Assembly (NCBI GenBank): GCA_022827225.1
Contig: JAJDTJ010000129.1
Location: 205,909-269,908 of the forward strand
Source: Candidatus Poribacteria bacterium
GTDB taxonomy: Bacteria; Poribacteria; WGA-4E; WGA-3G
Length of the DNA: 64,000 nt
Direction: 5' to 3'
Part shown: in pieces, positions 1 to 6,618 of the stretch
How the letters are laid out: every line of letters begins with the position of its first letter
How positions within the stretch are numbered: position 1 is the first letter of the stretch
Made by a program: the position numbers and the translations under genes
Notes under the pieces: model-generated
The model's database searches: none
What the model saw: the letters and a program-made list of their open reading frames with translations, nothing else
Told to the model about the DNA's origin: nothing

Positions 1-281
1 CAGGTGTTCCGACGTGAACGGTTCCGAATTTCGTTTCTGCACAAATTGGTGGCGATTGTATAGAGCCAACTTTTGAAGGATGCTGTCGGTTTATAACGGC
101 TTGCGCTCTTGAAGACACGGAGGAACGTTTCTTGGGAGAGGTCTTCGGCGCGATGATAATCGTTGATGAAGCGGTGAATGTAATTTATTAATGGGTTCTG
201 GTACCGCCGCACCAGCAGTTCAAATGCGCTTGTATCACCTTTACGACATTTCATCATCAAATCTTCGTCTGAAACAAACAT
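1..281 (-). CDS. ECF sigma factor, N-terminal part (cut by window edge)
   Basis: The reverse strand reads from ATG at 281 to the window edge without a stop (93 codons). The peptide starts MFVSDEDLMMKCRKGDTSAF and continues with sigma-70 region 2 signatures: AFELLVRRYQNP, DDY-type HRAEDLSQETFLRVFK, and FKSWLYTIATNLCRNEIR. This is RNA polymerase core binding and -10 recognition of the ECF class. A GGAG sequence lies about 8 nt before the ATG. It starts 19 nt after the stop of the TPR gene and is probably the third gene of a SUMF1-like / TPR / sigma operon. Region 4 lies outside the window. Confidence 0.85.
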   Translation of the reverse strand, partial: MFVSDEDLMMKCRKGDTSAFELLVRRYQNPLINYIHRFINDYHRAEDLSQETFLRVFKSASRYKPTASFKSWLYTIATNLCRNEIRNRSRRNT

Positions 282-300
282 GGTTTTCTCCGAGGTGACC

Positions 301-849
301 TTACGAAGTTTCAGCGGCAAGTTTCAATTTAATCCGCATTGCGTTTTTATATGCGGTGATCGCCTCACGCCGCTTACCTTGAAATGTGTAGACTGCCCCG
401 AGTTCAGTGTGCAACTCTGGATGGTTCGGTATAAAACGGATCGCTCGTGTATAAACGTCAACTGCCTCGTCGTAACGTTTGAGGAGGCGGTAAGTTGCGG
501 CGAGACTAAGGTGTGCTGTCGGCTCGCTCGGTTCGCAAGCTACCGCCATTTTGTAGGCATCTATCGCTTTTTCATATTCACCAAGCATAAAATGTGCTAA
601 ACCGAGATGAAAGTGTGCTTCCGCGGATTCACGGTTATGTTGAATAACGCGTTCAAATTCTTCAATCGCTTTTGCGTAGTTTCGGGCGTTTAAGGCATCG
701 GCACCGTTTTTCAAGTGTTTCGCAGCGGTTTGATGCGTATGAATATCGACACGTCCGCGTTGGATGAGTTCCTTTTGGACATCATTTGAGGAGATCGCGG
801 AATCGTCAGAGGTTAAGGCATTTTCTGCATCGTTTTTTTTATTTTTCAT
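301..849 (-). CDS. TPR repeat protein
   Basis: A 182-residue cytoplasmic protein; no signal peptide or membrane span is visible. After a polar N-terminus (residues 1-50) it has about three and a half tetratricopeptide repeats, with the pattern AEAHFHLGLAHFMLGEYEKA, then HLSLAATYRLLKRYDEA, then HTELGAVYTFQGKRREAI. TPRs are protein-interaction scaffolds, so no reaction is implied. The start is the ATG at 849 because AAGGAAAACAG precedes it; a longer open frame to 936 would overlap the upstream SUMF1-like gene. It lies 11 nt after that gene and just before an ECF sigma factor, so the three are probably co-transcribed and the TPR protein may act in the same regulatory output. Confidence 0.8.
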   Translation of the reverse strand: MKNKKNDAENALTSDDSAISSNDVQKELIQRGRVDIHTHQTAAKHLKNGADALNARNYAKAIEEFERVIQHNRESAEAHFHLGLAHFMLGEYEKAIDAYKMAVACEPSEPTAHLSLAATYRLLKRYDEAVDVYTRAIRFIPNHPELHTELGAVYTFQGKRREAITAYKNAMRIKLKLAAETS

Positions 850-860
850 CTGTTTTCCTT

Positions 861-1766
861 CTATGATGCATGTACGATACGGAACCCGATCACAAATTCC
901 GCGTATCCGTCGCTGAAAAAATCGTAACTGATGCAAGTACTATAGTCGTGGTTGTAGTACCAAGCGCCGCCACATGCGACTCGAAAATTTCCGTCATCGT
1001 CGTAAGGTGTGTTTGTCCACTCCCAGACGTTGCCTACCATGTCGTAGCATCCGAAAGGACTGATCCCGTCCCTGAAGCTAACGACGGGTGTTGTCGTTCC
1101 TGCGCCGAGTTCTGCGGTGTTGCACCTCGGTTTGTCAATCTCGTATCCCCACGGAAAGAGCCTATCATCGGTGCCGCGTGCGGCGTATTGCCACTCTGGA
1201 AACATCGGTAATCTACCGCCGGCGTACCTGGCGTATGCTTCTGCGTCCTCACAGGTGACCCAGACAACCGGATGGTCGCCTCTGTTCGCCGGATAGATGC
1301 CGTCTATCCAATCTTGAGGCGGTGCGTGTCCGGTGTCTTGAACGAACCGTTGGTACTGCGCGTTGGTTACGGGGTAGACACCGATCTGAAATCCGTCTAT
1401 CTCCAACGGTGCAGATTCTTCACCGATATATGCTATCCCGGCAGGAATATTGATGCTGACATTTAATGCTTGTAACGCTGCGTCACGGATCTCTTTGTCT
1501 TCGTGTGCAAGTGCGTAACCGATTGGCGAGGTAACTTCACCGACGGGTGGCGTTGTCAGCTGCGGCATCGCCTCCCAGCCGAGGTCTGTGCTTAGCAGTA
1601 ACCGTGCGGCATCTAACAGCGACTCGTCAAAGTGACATGTCCAATAGTCTTGGCACAGTTTTTGGATGGCATCCGGTGTACTGCTTTCTGCCAGTGCGAT
1701 TCGAGATGCGCTCGACTTCGTGATATTTAGGATGTTTTTTGTTGTAACGCTGTTTGTGCGCTCCAT
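861..1766 (-). CDS. SUMF1/FGE-sulfatase domain protein (not a canonical FGE)
   Basis: A 301-residue protein. Residues about 115-300 form a formylglycine-generating-enzyme-like domain: VYPVTNAQYQRFV, VVWVTCEDAEAYARYAGGRL, PEWQYAARG, MVGNVWEWT, GGAWY and a terminal IGFRIV. In true FGE two cysteines after the GGS motif do the copper-dependent oxidation; here those positions are Tyr and Ser, with one Cys two residues further on. It therefore more likely resembles the ligand-binding or hydroxylase-like members of this fold. The N-terminal 110 residues resemble a helical repeat region (DAALQALNVS). No ribosome-binding site precedes the ATG, but a TATAGT hexamer sits 4 nt upstream, so leaderless translation is possible. 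Confidence 0.8.
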   Translation of the reverse strand: MERTNSVTTKNILNITKSSASRIALAESSTPDAIQKLCQDYWTCHFDESLLDAARLLLSTDLGWEAMPQLTTPPVGEVTSPIGYALAHEDKEIRDAALQALNVSINIPAGIAYIGEESAPLEIDGFQIGVYPVTNAQYQRFVQDTGHAPPQDWIDGIYPANRGDHPVVWVTCEDAEAYARYAGGRLPMFPEWQYAARGTDDRLFPWGYEIDKPRCNTAELGAGTTTPVVSFRDGISPFGCYDMVGNVWEWTNTPYDDDGNFRVACGGAWYYNHDYSTCISYDFFSDGYAEFVIGFRIVHAS

Positions 1767-1949
1767 GTTTACTATAGTAACATAAAGAGATAGTTTTTGG
1801 CAAACAATTCCTTTTCCGTGTATCGAAACCTCAAAATAATATTCCTATAGACAGAAAAGATAGGTACAGGACTTAGCACATCAGGGCCAACTACACTTAT
1901 AGTGTTCGGAGGAAATAGAGGAGGCACCTGAGACTGTACCCTGTTGATG

Positions 1950-2213
1950 CTACCATACTTCATTACCCACTGGACATCCAGTGTCAACTTCCTTATATTC
2001 GTTATGTTCGGGTGCTTGTACTAAAACCTCTGTGAGTTTCCGACGGGGTCGCTTTATAGGACGATTCACTCTTTCAGCACGATGAGGCTTTTCTGGATTT
2101 AACTTTTCGCCCTCCGGAACAGGTTTTTCTTCTTTACGGTGAAGCGATGCTAAAAATTTGATATATGCAAAAATAATCAGACATTCTTGCAAAGATATTG
2201 CTTTTGTGGACAT
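1950..2213 (-). CDS. Small protein related to the gene at 3756-4178
   Basis: An 87-residue protein of unknown function. It has a very good ribosome-binding site (GGGAGG 8 nt before ATG). Residues 8-25 are hydrophobic (LQECLIIFAYIKFLASL); the middle is Lys/Arg/Pro-rich. The end, VDTGCPVGNEVW, nearly matches the end of the protein at 3756-4178 (IDTGSAVGNEV), the N-termini also match (MSTKAIS versus MSVKTIS), and nucleotide similarity continues about 16 nt past the stop. The two look like paralogues separated by the TnpB element. Confidence 0.6.
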   Translation of the reverse strand: MSTKAISLQECLIIFAYIKFLASLHRKEEKPVPEGEKLNPEKPHRAERVNRPIKRPRRKLTEVLVQAPEHNEYKEVDTGCPVGNEVW

Positions 2214-2265
2214 GATATTTTCCTCCCTTGCATGTTAAGATTTTAGCGTACATTGAAGTAGAATA

Positions 2266-2358
2266 TCAACGTTCTCTCGGAATTTCTAACAGCAGTTCAA
2301 TTTTTTGCCACACCTCTGCTAAGGTCGCGACAGGTATCTGACAACTGACATACTCACC
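2266..2358 (-). pseudogene. Possible 3' remnant of a gene cut by the TnpB element
   Basis: Between the right end of the TnpB element and the small gene at 1950-2213, one reverse frame reads about 30 protein-like codons to a TGA at 2266: GEYVSCQIPVATLAEVWQKI, then a Leu/Glu-rich tail ending IPRER. There is no start codon. TLAEVWQKI loosely resembles TLADLLAQI in the repeat protein at 3756-4178. I read it as the tail of a gene whose 5' part was removed or displaced by the insertion; it could also be chance. Confidence 0.3.
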
Positions 2359-2560
2359 CAGCTAAAGCAAGGGTGGTTCTTTTGTTCCTTTTAGGAACAT
2401 TCCTCGCGTCTAAGACGAGGCAACACGGACTTTCAAACGAAAGCCCAAGGGCGGTGTCATCCGGGGTGAACCCATTTCCGCCACTACGGGGTCGCCGAAA
2501 CGACCCAGATACTTTTCTCTGATATTGATCGCACCTACACCATCGCGGTGATATTTGAAG
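2340..2560 (-). ncRNA. Candidate omega RNA (reRNA) of the TnpB element
   Basis: The reverse strand over the last codons of tnpB and the right end folds into several short hairpins: CCTCG..CGAGG over the tnpB stop codon, GTTCC/GGAAC, and a terminal CACCC/GGGTG. In IS200/IS605 elements the guide RNA starts inside the 3' end of tnpB and ends past the right end, where 15-20 flanking bases become the guide. Placement is from family knowledge; the ends are approximate. Confidence 0.4.
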
Positions 2561-3651
2561 CCGCAAGGACAGCCATAGTTTCGGTTCGTCGGTTTCTTGC
2601 GGTTGCCACACTTCGGACAGGTTTGCGAAGTATACGATTCGTCTATCCTTTTGACTTTGATACCTAACGCTTTGGCTTTGTAGGTTATCAACTCCGCTAT
2701 TTTACCGAAAGCCCATTGGTGGAGTTTCTGGTTCGCACGTTTACCATACTTGATACTATTTCGGATACCTGTCAGGTCTCCGAGGACTATTGTGCCAATA
2801 CCTTTGCCTTGGCAGTATTTGACGAACTTCGTCGTTTGTTTATGGAGCGCGTCTTTGATTTGGTTATCAATCTTTCGGATCCGTTTCCACTTCCGACGCG
2901 TCAAGCACCACCAGCGTTTGGAATGACGTTTACAACGACTGATCCTCTGACTAAACTCAGCAAGCACTTTGTTTCTATAGCGGTATAGTGAGCGGATATA
3001 CCGTCCATTGTAGATATGGGTGTCTTGCCCGTCGTGAGAAACAATCGGGTGTATTTCGCCAATATCAACGCCTACGACTTCTTCTCCTGTTTCGGTGGTT
3101 GCGGTTTCATACCTATACGAAAAATGGAGTGTCCATTGCCCGTAGTTATAGCACAAATCAATCGTCGCTATATGTTCTGCTTTAGACATATCAAAGCTAC
3201 TTGGCAACGGTATATCTATTTTCGGTTGACCCGCTGCCAGAGAGAGTTCAACACGTTTACCAAAGCGTGGGTTTCCTTCAACAAATCGGATAGCAGACTT
3301 TTTGAAACGTGTCGTCATGTAGTTTTTTCGTTTACTTGGAGGTTTCGGTTGCTGAATACCACCGCTCTTTTTCAAGGCAGAGTAGGACTTCCAAGACTTG
3401 AAGTAACGCTCCCGAACCGCTTGACGACTTTGTGAATGCAAGATCGGATTCGAGAGTTTCTTATCCATCCACCCTTGGCAATCTTTACCGAAATAGAAAT
3501 CTCTGTGAGCATGTGGATACCCACGTTGATATTGATAGAAGTCCATAAGCGTTGAGCAGTCATTCCAAACAGCACCAGACGCAGCATTGACTTCAGAGAA
3601 TATCGGTTGTTCTTCTATTTTCAGGGTTTGAGTTCGGTAAAAACTTGACAT
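2410..3651 (-). CDS. tnpB: TnpB RNA-guided nuclease with variant RuvC-II motif
   Basis: A 413-residue TnpB, normal length. The OrfB/IS605 RuvC core is visible: first acid D196 in GVDIGEIHP, third acid D370 in HRDGVGAIN, and a four-cysteine zinc finger (C345, C348, C361, C363) with the TSQTCPKCGN signature. TnpB uses an RNA from the element's right end to cut DNA next to a target-adjacent motif and helps the element persist. The RuvC-II glutamate usually found in an IxxEDL motif is absent: the segment reads TIVLGDLTGI (G291-D292). E320 in FGKIAELITYKAK is a candidate replacement; relocated RuvC-II glutamates are known in some TnpB lineages. AAGGTG precedes the ATG. Confidence 0.9.
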   Translation of the reverse strand: MSSFYRTQTLKIEEQPIFSEVNAASGAVWNDCSTLMDFYQYQRGYPHAHRDFYFGKDCQGWMDKKLSNPILHSQSRQAVRERYFKSWKSYSALKKSGGIQQPKPPSKRKNYMTTRFKKSAIRFVEGNPRFGKRVELSLAAGQPKIDIPLPSSFDMSKAEHIATIDLCYNYGQWTLHFSYRYETATTETGEEVVGVDIGEIHPIVSHDGQDTHIYNGRYIRSLYRYRNKVLAEFSQRISRCKRHSKRWWCLTRRKWKRIRKIDNQIKDALHKQTTKFVKYCQGKGIGTIVLGDLTGIRNSIKYGKRANQKLHQWAFGKIAELITYKAKALGIKVKRIDESYTSQTCPKCGNRKKPTNRNYGCPCGFKYHRDGVGAINIREKYLGRFGDPVVAEMGSPRMTPPLGFRLKVRVASS

Positions 3652-3715
3652 TTAGACACCTTTTTGAGATTCTACATAGCTGTTCTGCCCCCTTTGTGGG
3701 TCTAAGTTAATCCAT

Positions 3716-3747
3716 ACAACATCGCCACGCCGGGGGATATATGTTGT
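3716..3747. repeat. Left-end hairpin of the TnpB element
   Basis: A perfect 7-bp inverted repeat, ACAACAT at 3716-3722 and ATGTTGT at 3741-3747, with an 18-nt loop rich in C and G. It sits at the expected left boundary, upstream of tnpB, and fits the subterminal hairpin used by IS200/IS605 transposases. Confidence 0.45.
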
Positions 3748-3755
3748 TGATCCTA

Positions 3756-4178
3756 TCATACCTCATTTCCTACTGCAGACCCGGTGTCAATCTCATCGTG
3801 CAAATTATCTTCAGTGATTTGGGCGAGCAGGTCTGCCAGCGTATAAGTCGGCTTACTTACGTTTACCGGCGAATACGCCTCCTCCGGAATACTCCGATTC
3901 GGAACTGCAGTTTCAGTCTCTTCATCCTGTGAGGTATCATCTGGAATTTGGGCGAGCAGGTCTGCCAGCGTGTAAGTCGGCTTACTTACGTTTACCGGCG
4001 AATACGCCTCCTCCGGAATACTCCGATTCGGAACTGCAGTTTTGATGCCTGCATTCAAATCATCTACACTAATTTCTGCGTCTGATTTCAACATCAAAAG
4101 GATTTGGTAATGGATCGCAAACACCCAAAACATATCCTCAACCGGATCTCTTTCTCGCGAAATTGTTTTTACTGACAT
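3756..4178 (-). CDS. Small protein with duplicated 43-residue module
   Basis: A 140-residue protein of unknown function. A GGAGG lies 12 nt before the ATG, and the start overlaps the 3' end of the HAD gene by 10 nt, so it is the last gene of the 6146-to-3756 operon. Residues about 46-87 and 89-130 contain a near-identical block (AVPNRSIPEEAYSPVNVS followed by KPTYTLADLLAQI). N- and C-termini match the gene at 1950-2213 (see there). No signal peptide or membrane span is evident. Confidence 0.6.
   Translation of the reverse strand: MSVKTISRERDPVEDMFWVFAIHYQILLMLKSDAEISVDDLNAGIKTAVPNRSIPEEAYSPVNVSKPTYTLADLLAQIPDDTSQDEETETAVPNRSIPEEAYSPVNVSKPTYTLADLLAQITEDNLHDEIDTGSAVGNEV
3817..4042. repeat. Two 97-bp direct repeats inside a small gene
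   Basis: 3817-3913 and 3946-4042 are identical except for one transition and lie 129 bp apart, an exact multiple of three. They encode the duplicated module of the gene at 3756-4178. The near identity points to a recent in-frame tandem duplication. Confidence 0.9.
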
Positions 4179-4915
4179 GTTTTATTTTTCCTCCTGAGCC
4201 CCAGTATTTCAGGGATTTCAGCCAATGATGCTACTTCGTAATCGGGTTGTGTTTCTGTGTTATTTGCTACGCTTTCACGGTTGAGCCAGACGGTATGCGC
4301 CCCGACGTTTTTTGCACCCATAACATCGTTTTCAAGGGAGTCTCCGACGTGTAGCATCTCTGTTAGGTCGCAACTTGCTCTCTCGGCTGTTATTTGAAAA
4401 ATTTTTGGATCCGGCTTCTCAACCTGCACATCTTGAGAGAAGACAACAAAGGCAAAACGTCCGTCGAGTCCACAGTTTTCGGGGTAGGTGTTGCCGTTTG
4501 AAAGCAATCCCAACTTGAAATGCGGAGCCAAAGCATCAAAGGTCGGGATGACATCGGGGTACAACTCTATATCTCCATAACGATGTTTACGATATATTGC
4601 GTTTAGGTGCGCAGCGAGTTCTTTATCTGGGTGTCCGACGTGTTCAAGCGTTCTTTCAAAGGCTCGCTGTCTGATTTCCAACAGGCTCCAGACTTCGCCT
4701 TTTACCTCTTCAGCCAATCGGTCGCGGATTGCGATCATTGCATCGATGGTAAGTCTCAAGGCACGCGGTGTTGGTACCTGCTTTTGTAATTCTGCGAGTG
4801 TTTGCTTGAGTGAATGCCGCATGACCTTGTAAAAGTCCCACAGCGTCATGTCGCCATCAAAAGAGATCGTTGAAATTTGCAATGGTTCCTTCGTGTCACC
4901 GCGTTGAACTCTCAT
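4169..4915 (-). CDS. HAD-family hydrolase (phosphatase-like)
   Basis: A HAD-IA type hydrolase of about 248 residues, acting on small phosphorylated substrates in the cytoplasm; the substrate cannot be told. Motif I is ISFDGDMTLWDF (nucleophile and second Asp in DGD), motif II LLSNGN, motif III VEKPDPKIF, and motif IV HVGDSLENDVMGA. The start is set at the second of two ATGs (4915; the first is 4918) following GGGAGGG; an open frame reaching 5062 lies inside the upstream gene. It overlaps the antitoxin-like gene by about 20 nt, which suggests translational coupling. The first 14 residues (MRVQRGDTKEPLQ) precede the normal HAD start and resemble the first residues of MazF/PemK toxins. Confidence 0.85.
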   Translation of the reverse strand: MRVQRGDTKEPLQISTISFDGDMTLWDFYKVMRHSLKQTLAELQKQVPTPRALRLTIDAMIAIRDRLAEEVKGEVWSLLEIRQRAFERTLEHVGHPDKELAAHLNAIYRKHRYGDIELYPDVIPTFDALAPHFKLGLLSNGNTYPENCGLDGRFAFVVFSQDVQVEKPDPKIFQITAERASCDLTEMLHVGDSLENDVMGAKNVGAHTVWLNRESVANNTETQPDYEVASLAEIPEILGLRRKNKTCQ

Positions 4916-5177
4916 CATCCCTCCCTGGAACCATGTCGTTATAAACGTCCATCTCTGGATCATCCCAACCCGCTCGAAGTCCCGCTTGAATGAGGATGTA
5001 GCGACGTTCTTCCTCAGTGAGCGGGCCGTCGTCGTAGTATACGCCTTTTCGCATCCGTTCAAACGTTTCTATAGGCACCACAACATATTCTGCGTCTGTT
5101 TCTGGATCCACTAACCGTACAGGCTCTTCCTGAGCGTCCTTGATCGCTTGTTGAATTTCTTTAGAAAGGGCAATCAT
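4896..5177 (-). CDS. Antitoxin-like small protein
   Basis: A 93-residue protein. It starts at ATG 5177 (GGAGG 7 nt upstream; ATGA overlap with the NTF2-like gene). The core EEPVRLVDPETDAEYVVVPI followed by ETFERMR, and the tail GWDDPEMDVYNDMVPGR, resemble small proteins often annotated as antitoxins of MazF/PemK-type pairs (family recollection, not a search result). Here no toxin follows: the next gene is a HAD hydrolase. It may be an orphan antitoxin or a regulatory protein with another role. Confidence 0.6.
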   Translation of the reverse strand: MIALSKEIQQAIKDAQEEPVRLVDPETDAEYVVVPIETFERMRKGVYYDDGPLTEEERRYILIQAGLRAGWDDPEMDVYNDMVPGRDDESSTR

Positions 5178-5572
5178 AATTTGTCCTCCGTTGTTGATAC
5201 ACCGATTGAGGCGTGGATCTGCGCGAATTTCCACGACTCGCCAATCTTTTCTAAGACACCCGTCATCCGCATCACAAATTCCTCTGGCGTGCCTTGCCAT
5301 TTGAGTTTCCAGACCTGTCGCGTGTAGAACCAAGCAGTATCCTCGCGTTCTTGTACATTGAGCGTAATAAACTTAATGCTGAAATCCTCAGTGCTTGCGA
5401 CGTGGTTTCGGTAATACGTCGCGATGTCTGTGCTGCCTTCAACAACTTCGTCTGCATCGGTCCCGATCTTGACGTAGTGTGCGGCGGGTAGCATCATCGC
5501 AATGAGGGTTTCAGCATCTCTGGCAACGAGTGCGTCGAAATATGACTTTACCGTATCAGCTGCATTCGGCAT
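5174..5572 (-). CDS. SnoaL/NTF2-like protein
   Basis: A 132-residue protein with the pattern of a small NTF2-like (SnoaL/DUF4440-type) domain: an N-terminal helix AADTVKSYFDALVARDAETL, then strands such as AAHYVKIG, DFSIKFITLNVQ, DTAWFYTRQVWKLKW and a final WKFAQIHASIG. Such domains are binding pockets or small-molecule isomerases or hydrolases; nothing fixes a substrate. The start at 5572 is chosen for its AGGA and because the gene then overlaps the upstream gene by only 17 nt. Its stop forms an ATGA overlap with the antitoxin-like gene. Confidence 0.75.
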   Translation of the reverse strand: MPNAADTVKSYFDALVARDAETLIAMMLPAAHYVKIGTDADEVVEGSTDIATYYRNHVASTEDFSIKFITLNVQEREDTAWFYTRQVWKLKWQGTPEEFVMRMTGVLEKIGESWKFAQIHASIGVSTTEDKL

Positions 5573-6146
5573 CGTGAATTCCTGTGAGTGCGTTCCACAA
5601 GGCTGCACTCATCTGTTCACAGGCGTGCACGACAGCAGCATGAGACTCGGACGGTAAAGCACCGATGCGTTCCAACAGTTTTTCGGCTTCATGCTCATTG
5701 TGGGAATGCGTTTCAAAATAGGGTTCCACCGTCTTCGGGAGTTGATAGAACGCTTGCAAACCTGCGAGTTTCGATTGCGAGGTTGCAGGTTGCTGTGCTT
5801 CAAAGGCATAGAGCGCACCGAGTGCGGTTACGGGTTCGGAGAAGAGTTCATCAGCTGTCTGAAGCAGTGTTTTCACCTGCGGGATCTCGGCTTCGGAGAC
5901 AACAGTGTCGAGGCCACTGGCGAAATCAGCCCACATGTCAATGTGTTCCGTCTCTTCTGCTGCGATTTCTGCATCGTTGATTGTGTCCCAACCGTTTGGT
6001 ATCGTAGCGATAAAGGCACCGTATTCACGGGCATAAGCGCGCAGTGCTTCGACTGGCAATTCGCCAGTACTCCACGCTTGGTAAAATGGATGGTCGAGTA
6101 GGTTGTAATCTGCGATTTTATTGTCTAACGTCTGTTTGAAATCCAT
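5556..6146 (-). CDS. CADD/TenA-like iron-containing oxidase
   Basis: A 196-residue all-helical protein of the haem-oxygenase-like diiron superfamily. LLDHPFYQAWSTGELPVEAL followed by RAYAREYGAFIATIP matches the start of CADD/PqqC-like proteins. Candidate metal ligands are in EETEHIDMW (residues 64-72) and HSHNEHEAEKL (146-156). CADD from Chlamydia makes para-aminobenzoate from its own tyrosine; other relatives are oxygenases, so the reaction here is uncertain. It is first in the operon running to 3756, with a good promoter at 6264-6293 and a structured leader of about 115 nt. Confidence 0.75.
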   Translation of the reverse strand: MDFKQTLDNKIADYNLLDHPFYQAWSTGELPVEALRAYAREYGAFIATIPNGWDTINDAEIAAEETEHIDMWADFASGLDTVVSEAEIPQVKTLLQTADELFSEPVTALGALYAFEAQQPATSQSKLAGLQAFYQLPKTVEPYFETHSHNEHEAEKLLERIGALPSESHAAVVHACEQMSAALWNALTGIHDAECS

Positions 6147-6190
6147 TAAATTAGTTACCTCGTTTTTTTAGATAAAATAAATTCTACCGC

Positions 6191-6247
6191 ACGGCACTGT
6201 TCGTAAAAGCAAATTTTCGGTTTGCAACCGGCTCCGAAAAATGCCGT
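6191..6247. repeat. Stem-loop in the leader of the CADD-like operon
   Basis: A nested inverted repeat: outer arms ACGGCA (6191-6196) and TGCCGT (6242-6247), inner GCAAA/TTTGC and CGGAG/CCG-type pairing. It lies between the minus promoter and the ATG at 6146, so it would be in the 5' untranslated RNA. It could be a regulatory leader or a dispersed palindromic repeat; no known riboswitch class is recognised. Confidence 0.4.
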
Positions 6248-6263
6248 CCATAAACTCATTTTT

Positions 6264-6293
6264 AGTATAGCATTTAGTTGATGTTAGTGTCAA
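6264..6293 (-). promoter_or_regulatory. Sigma-70-type promoter for the CADD-like operon
   Basis: On the reverse strand TTGACA (6293-6288), an 18-nt spacer and TATACT (6269-6264). The rest of the 436-bp divergent gap (6147-6582) is AT-rich, with no other clear element except the stem-loop and the plus-strand promoter at 6548. Confidence 0.6.
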
Positions 6294-6547
6294 GGAAAGG
6301 TTATTATTTTTGCAGGGTCATTCAATTTTAAGAAATTATTGGATTGGACATCTTTTTTTCGAGGATCCGGTGCGAAATGCTGCGAAAATTTCGGTGGGTT
6401 GCCATAATTGTATTCATGTTTTAAGTTATATATATATTAAGTGTTAGCACCTGTGAAACGGACAACACCAAAAATGGACAATTGCTACAAAAGAGCAACC
6501 TGCGTAAGTCCTAAGTGAGTGTTGCTTCTACGAGAAAGAAAAACCGT

Positions 6548-6575
6548 TTGAATAAAACAAAAAATTTGGTATAAT
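6548..6575 (+). promoter_or_regulatory. Sigma-70-type promoter for the PhyH gene
   Basis: TTGAAT (6548-6553), a 16-nt spacer and a perfect TATAAT (6570-6575). Transcription would begin about 6582, giving a leader of about 37 nt to the ATG at 6619, or almost none to the in-frame ATG at 6583. Confidence 0.6.
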
Positions 6576-6618
6576 AGTAATAATGGAAGTGAATGTCTTA
6601 TTTGTTGGAGGCGTTGTT

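Larger units (their letters stand above)
2345..3750 (-). mobile_element. IS200/IS605-type element carrying only tnpB (IS1341-like)
   Basis: A single tnpB gene with no tnpA partner, flanked by subterminal hairpins typical of this superfamily. On the left a 7-bp stem ACAACAT/ATGTTGT (3716-3747) lies just past the stop of the neighbouring small gene. On the right the reverse strand ends with a series of hairpins, the last being a CACCC...GGGTG stem with the TTTAG loop common in these ends. Boundaries are approximate because no target duplication is expected. The left edge is supported by the point (ATCAACA) where the two flanking paralogous genes stop resembling each other. Confidence 0.6.

Noticed and set aside
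861..1766. True formylglycine-generating enzyme (sulfatase activator)
   Set aside because: The two catalytic cysteines are replaced and no sulfatase gene is in the window.
1772..1987. 71-codon minus frame upstream of the SUMF1-like gene
   Set aside because: It overlaps the better supported gene at 1950, has no ribosome-binding site and no family resemblance.
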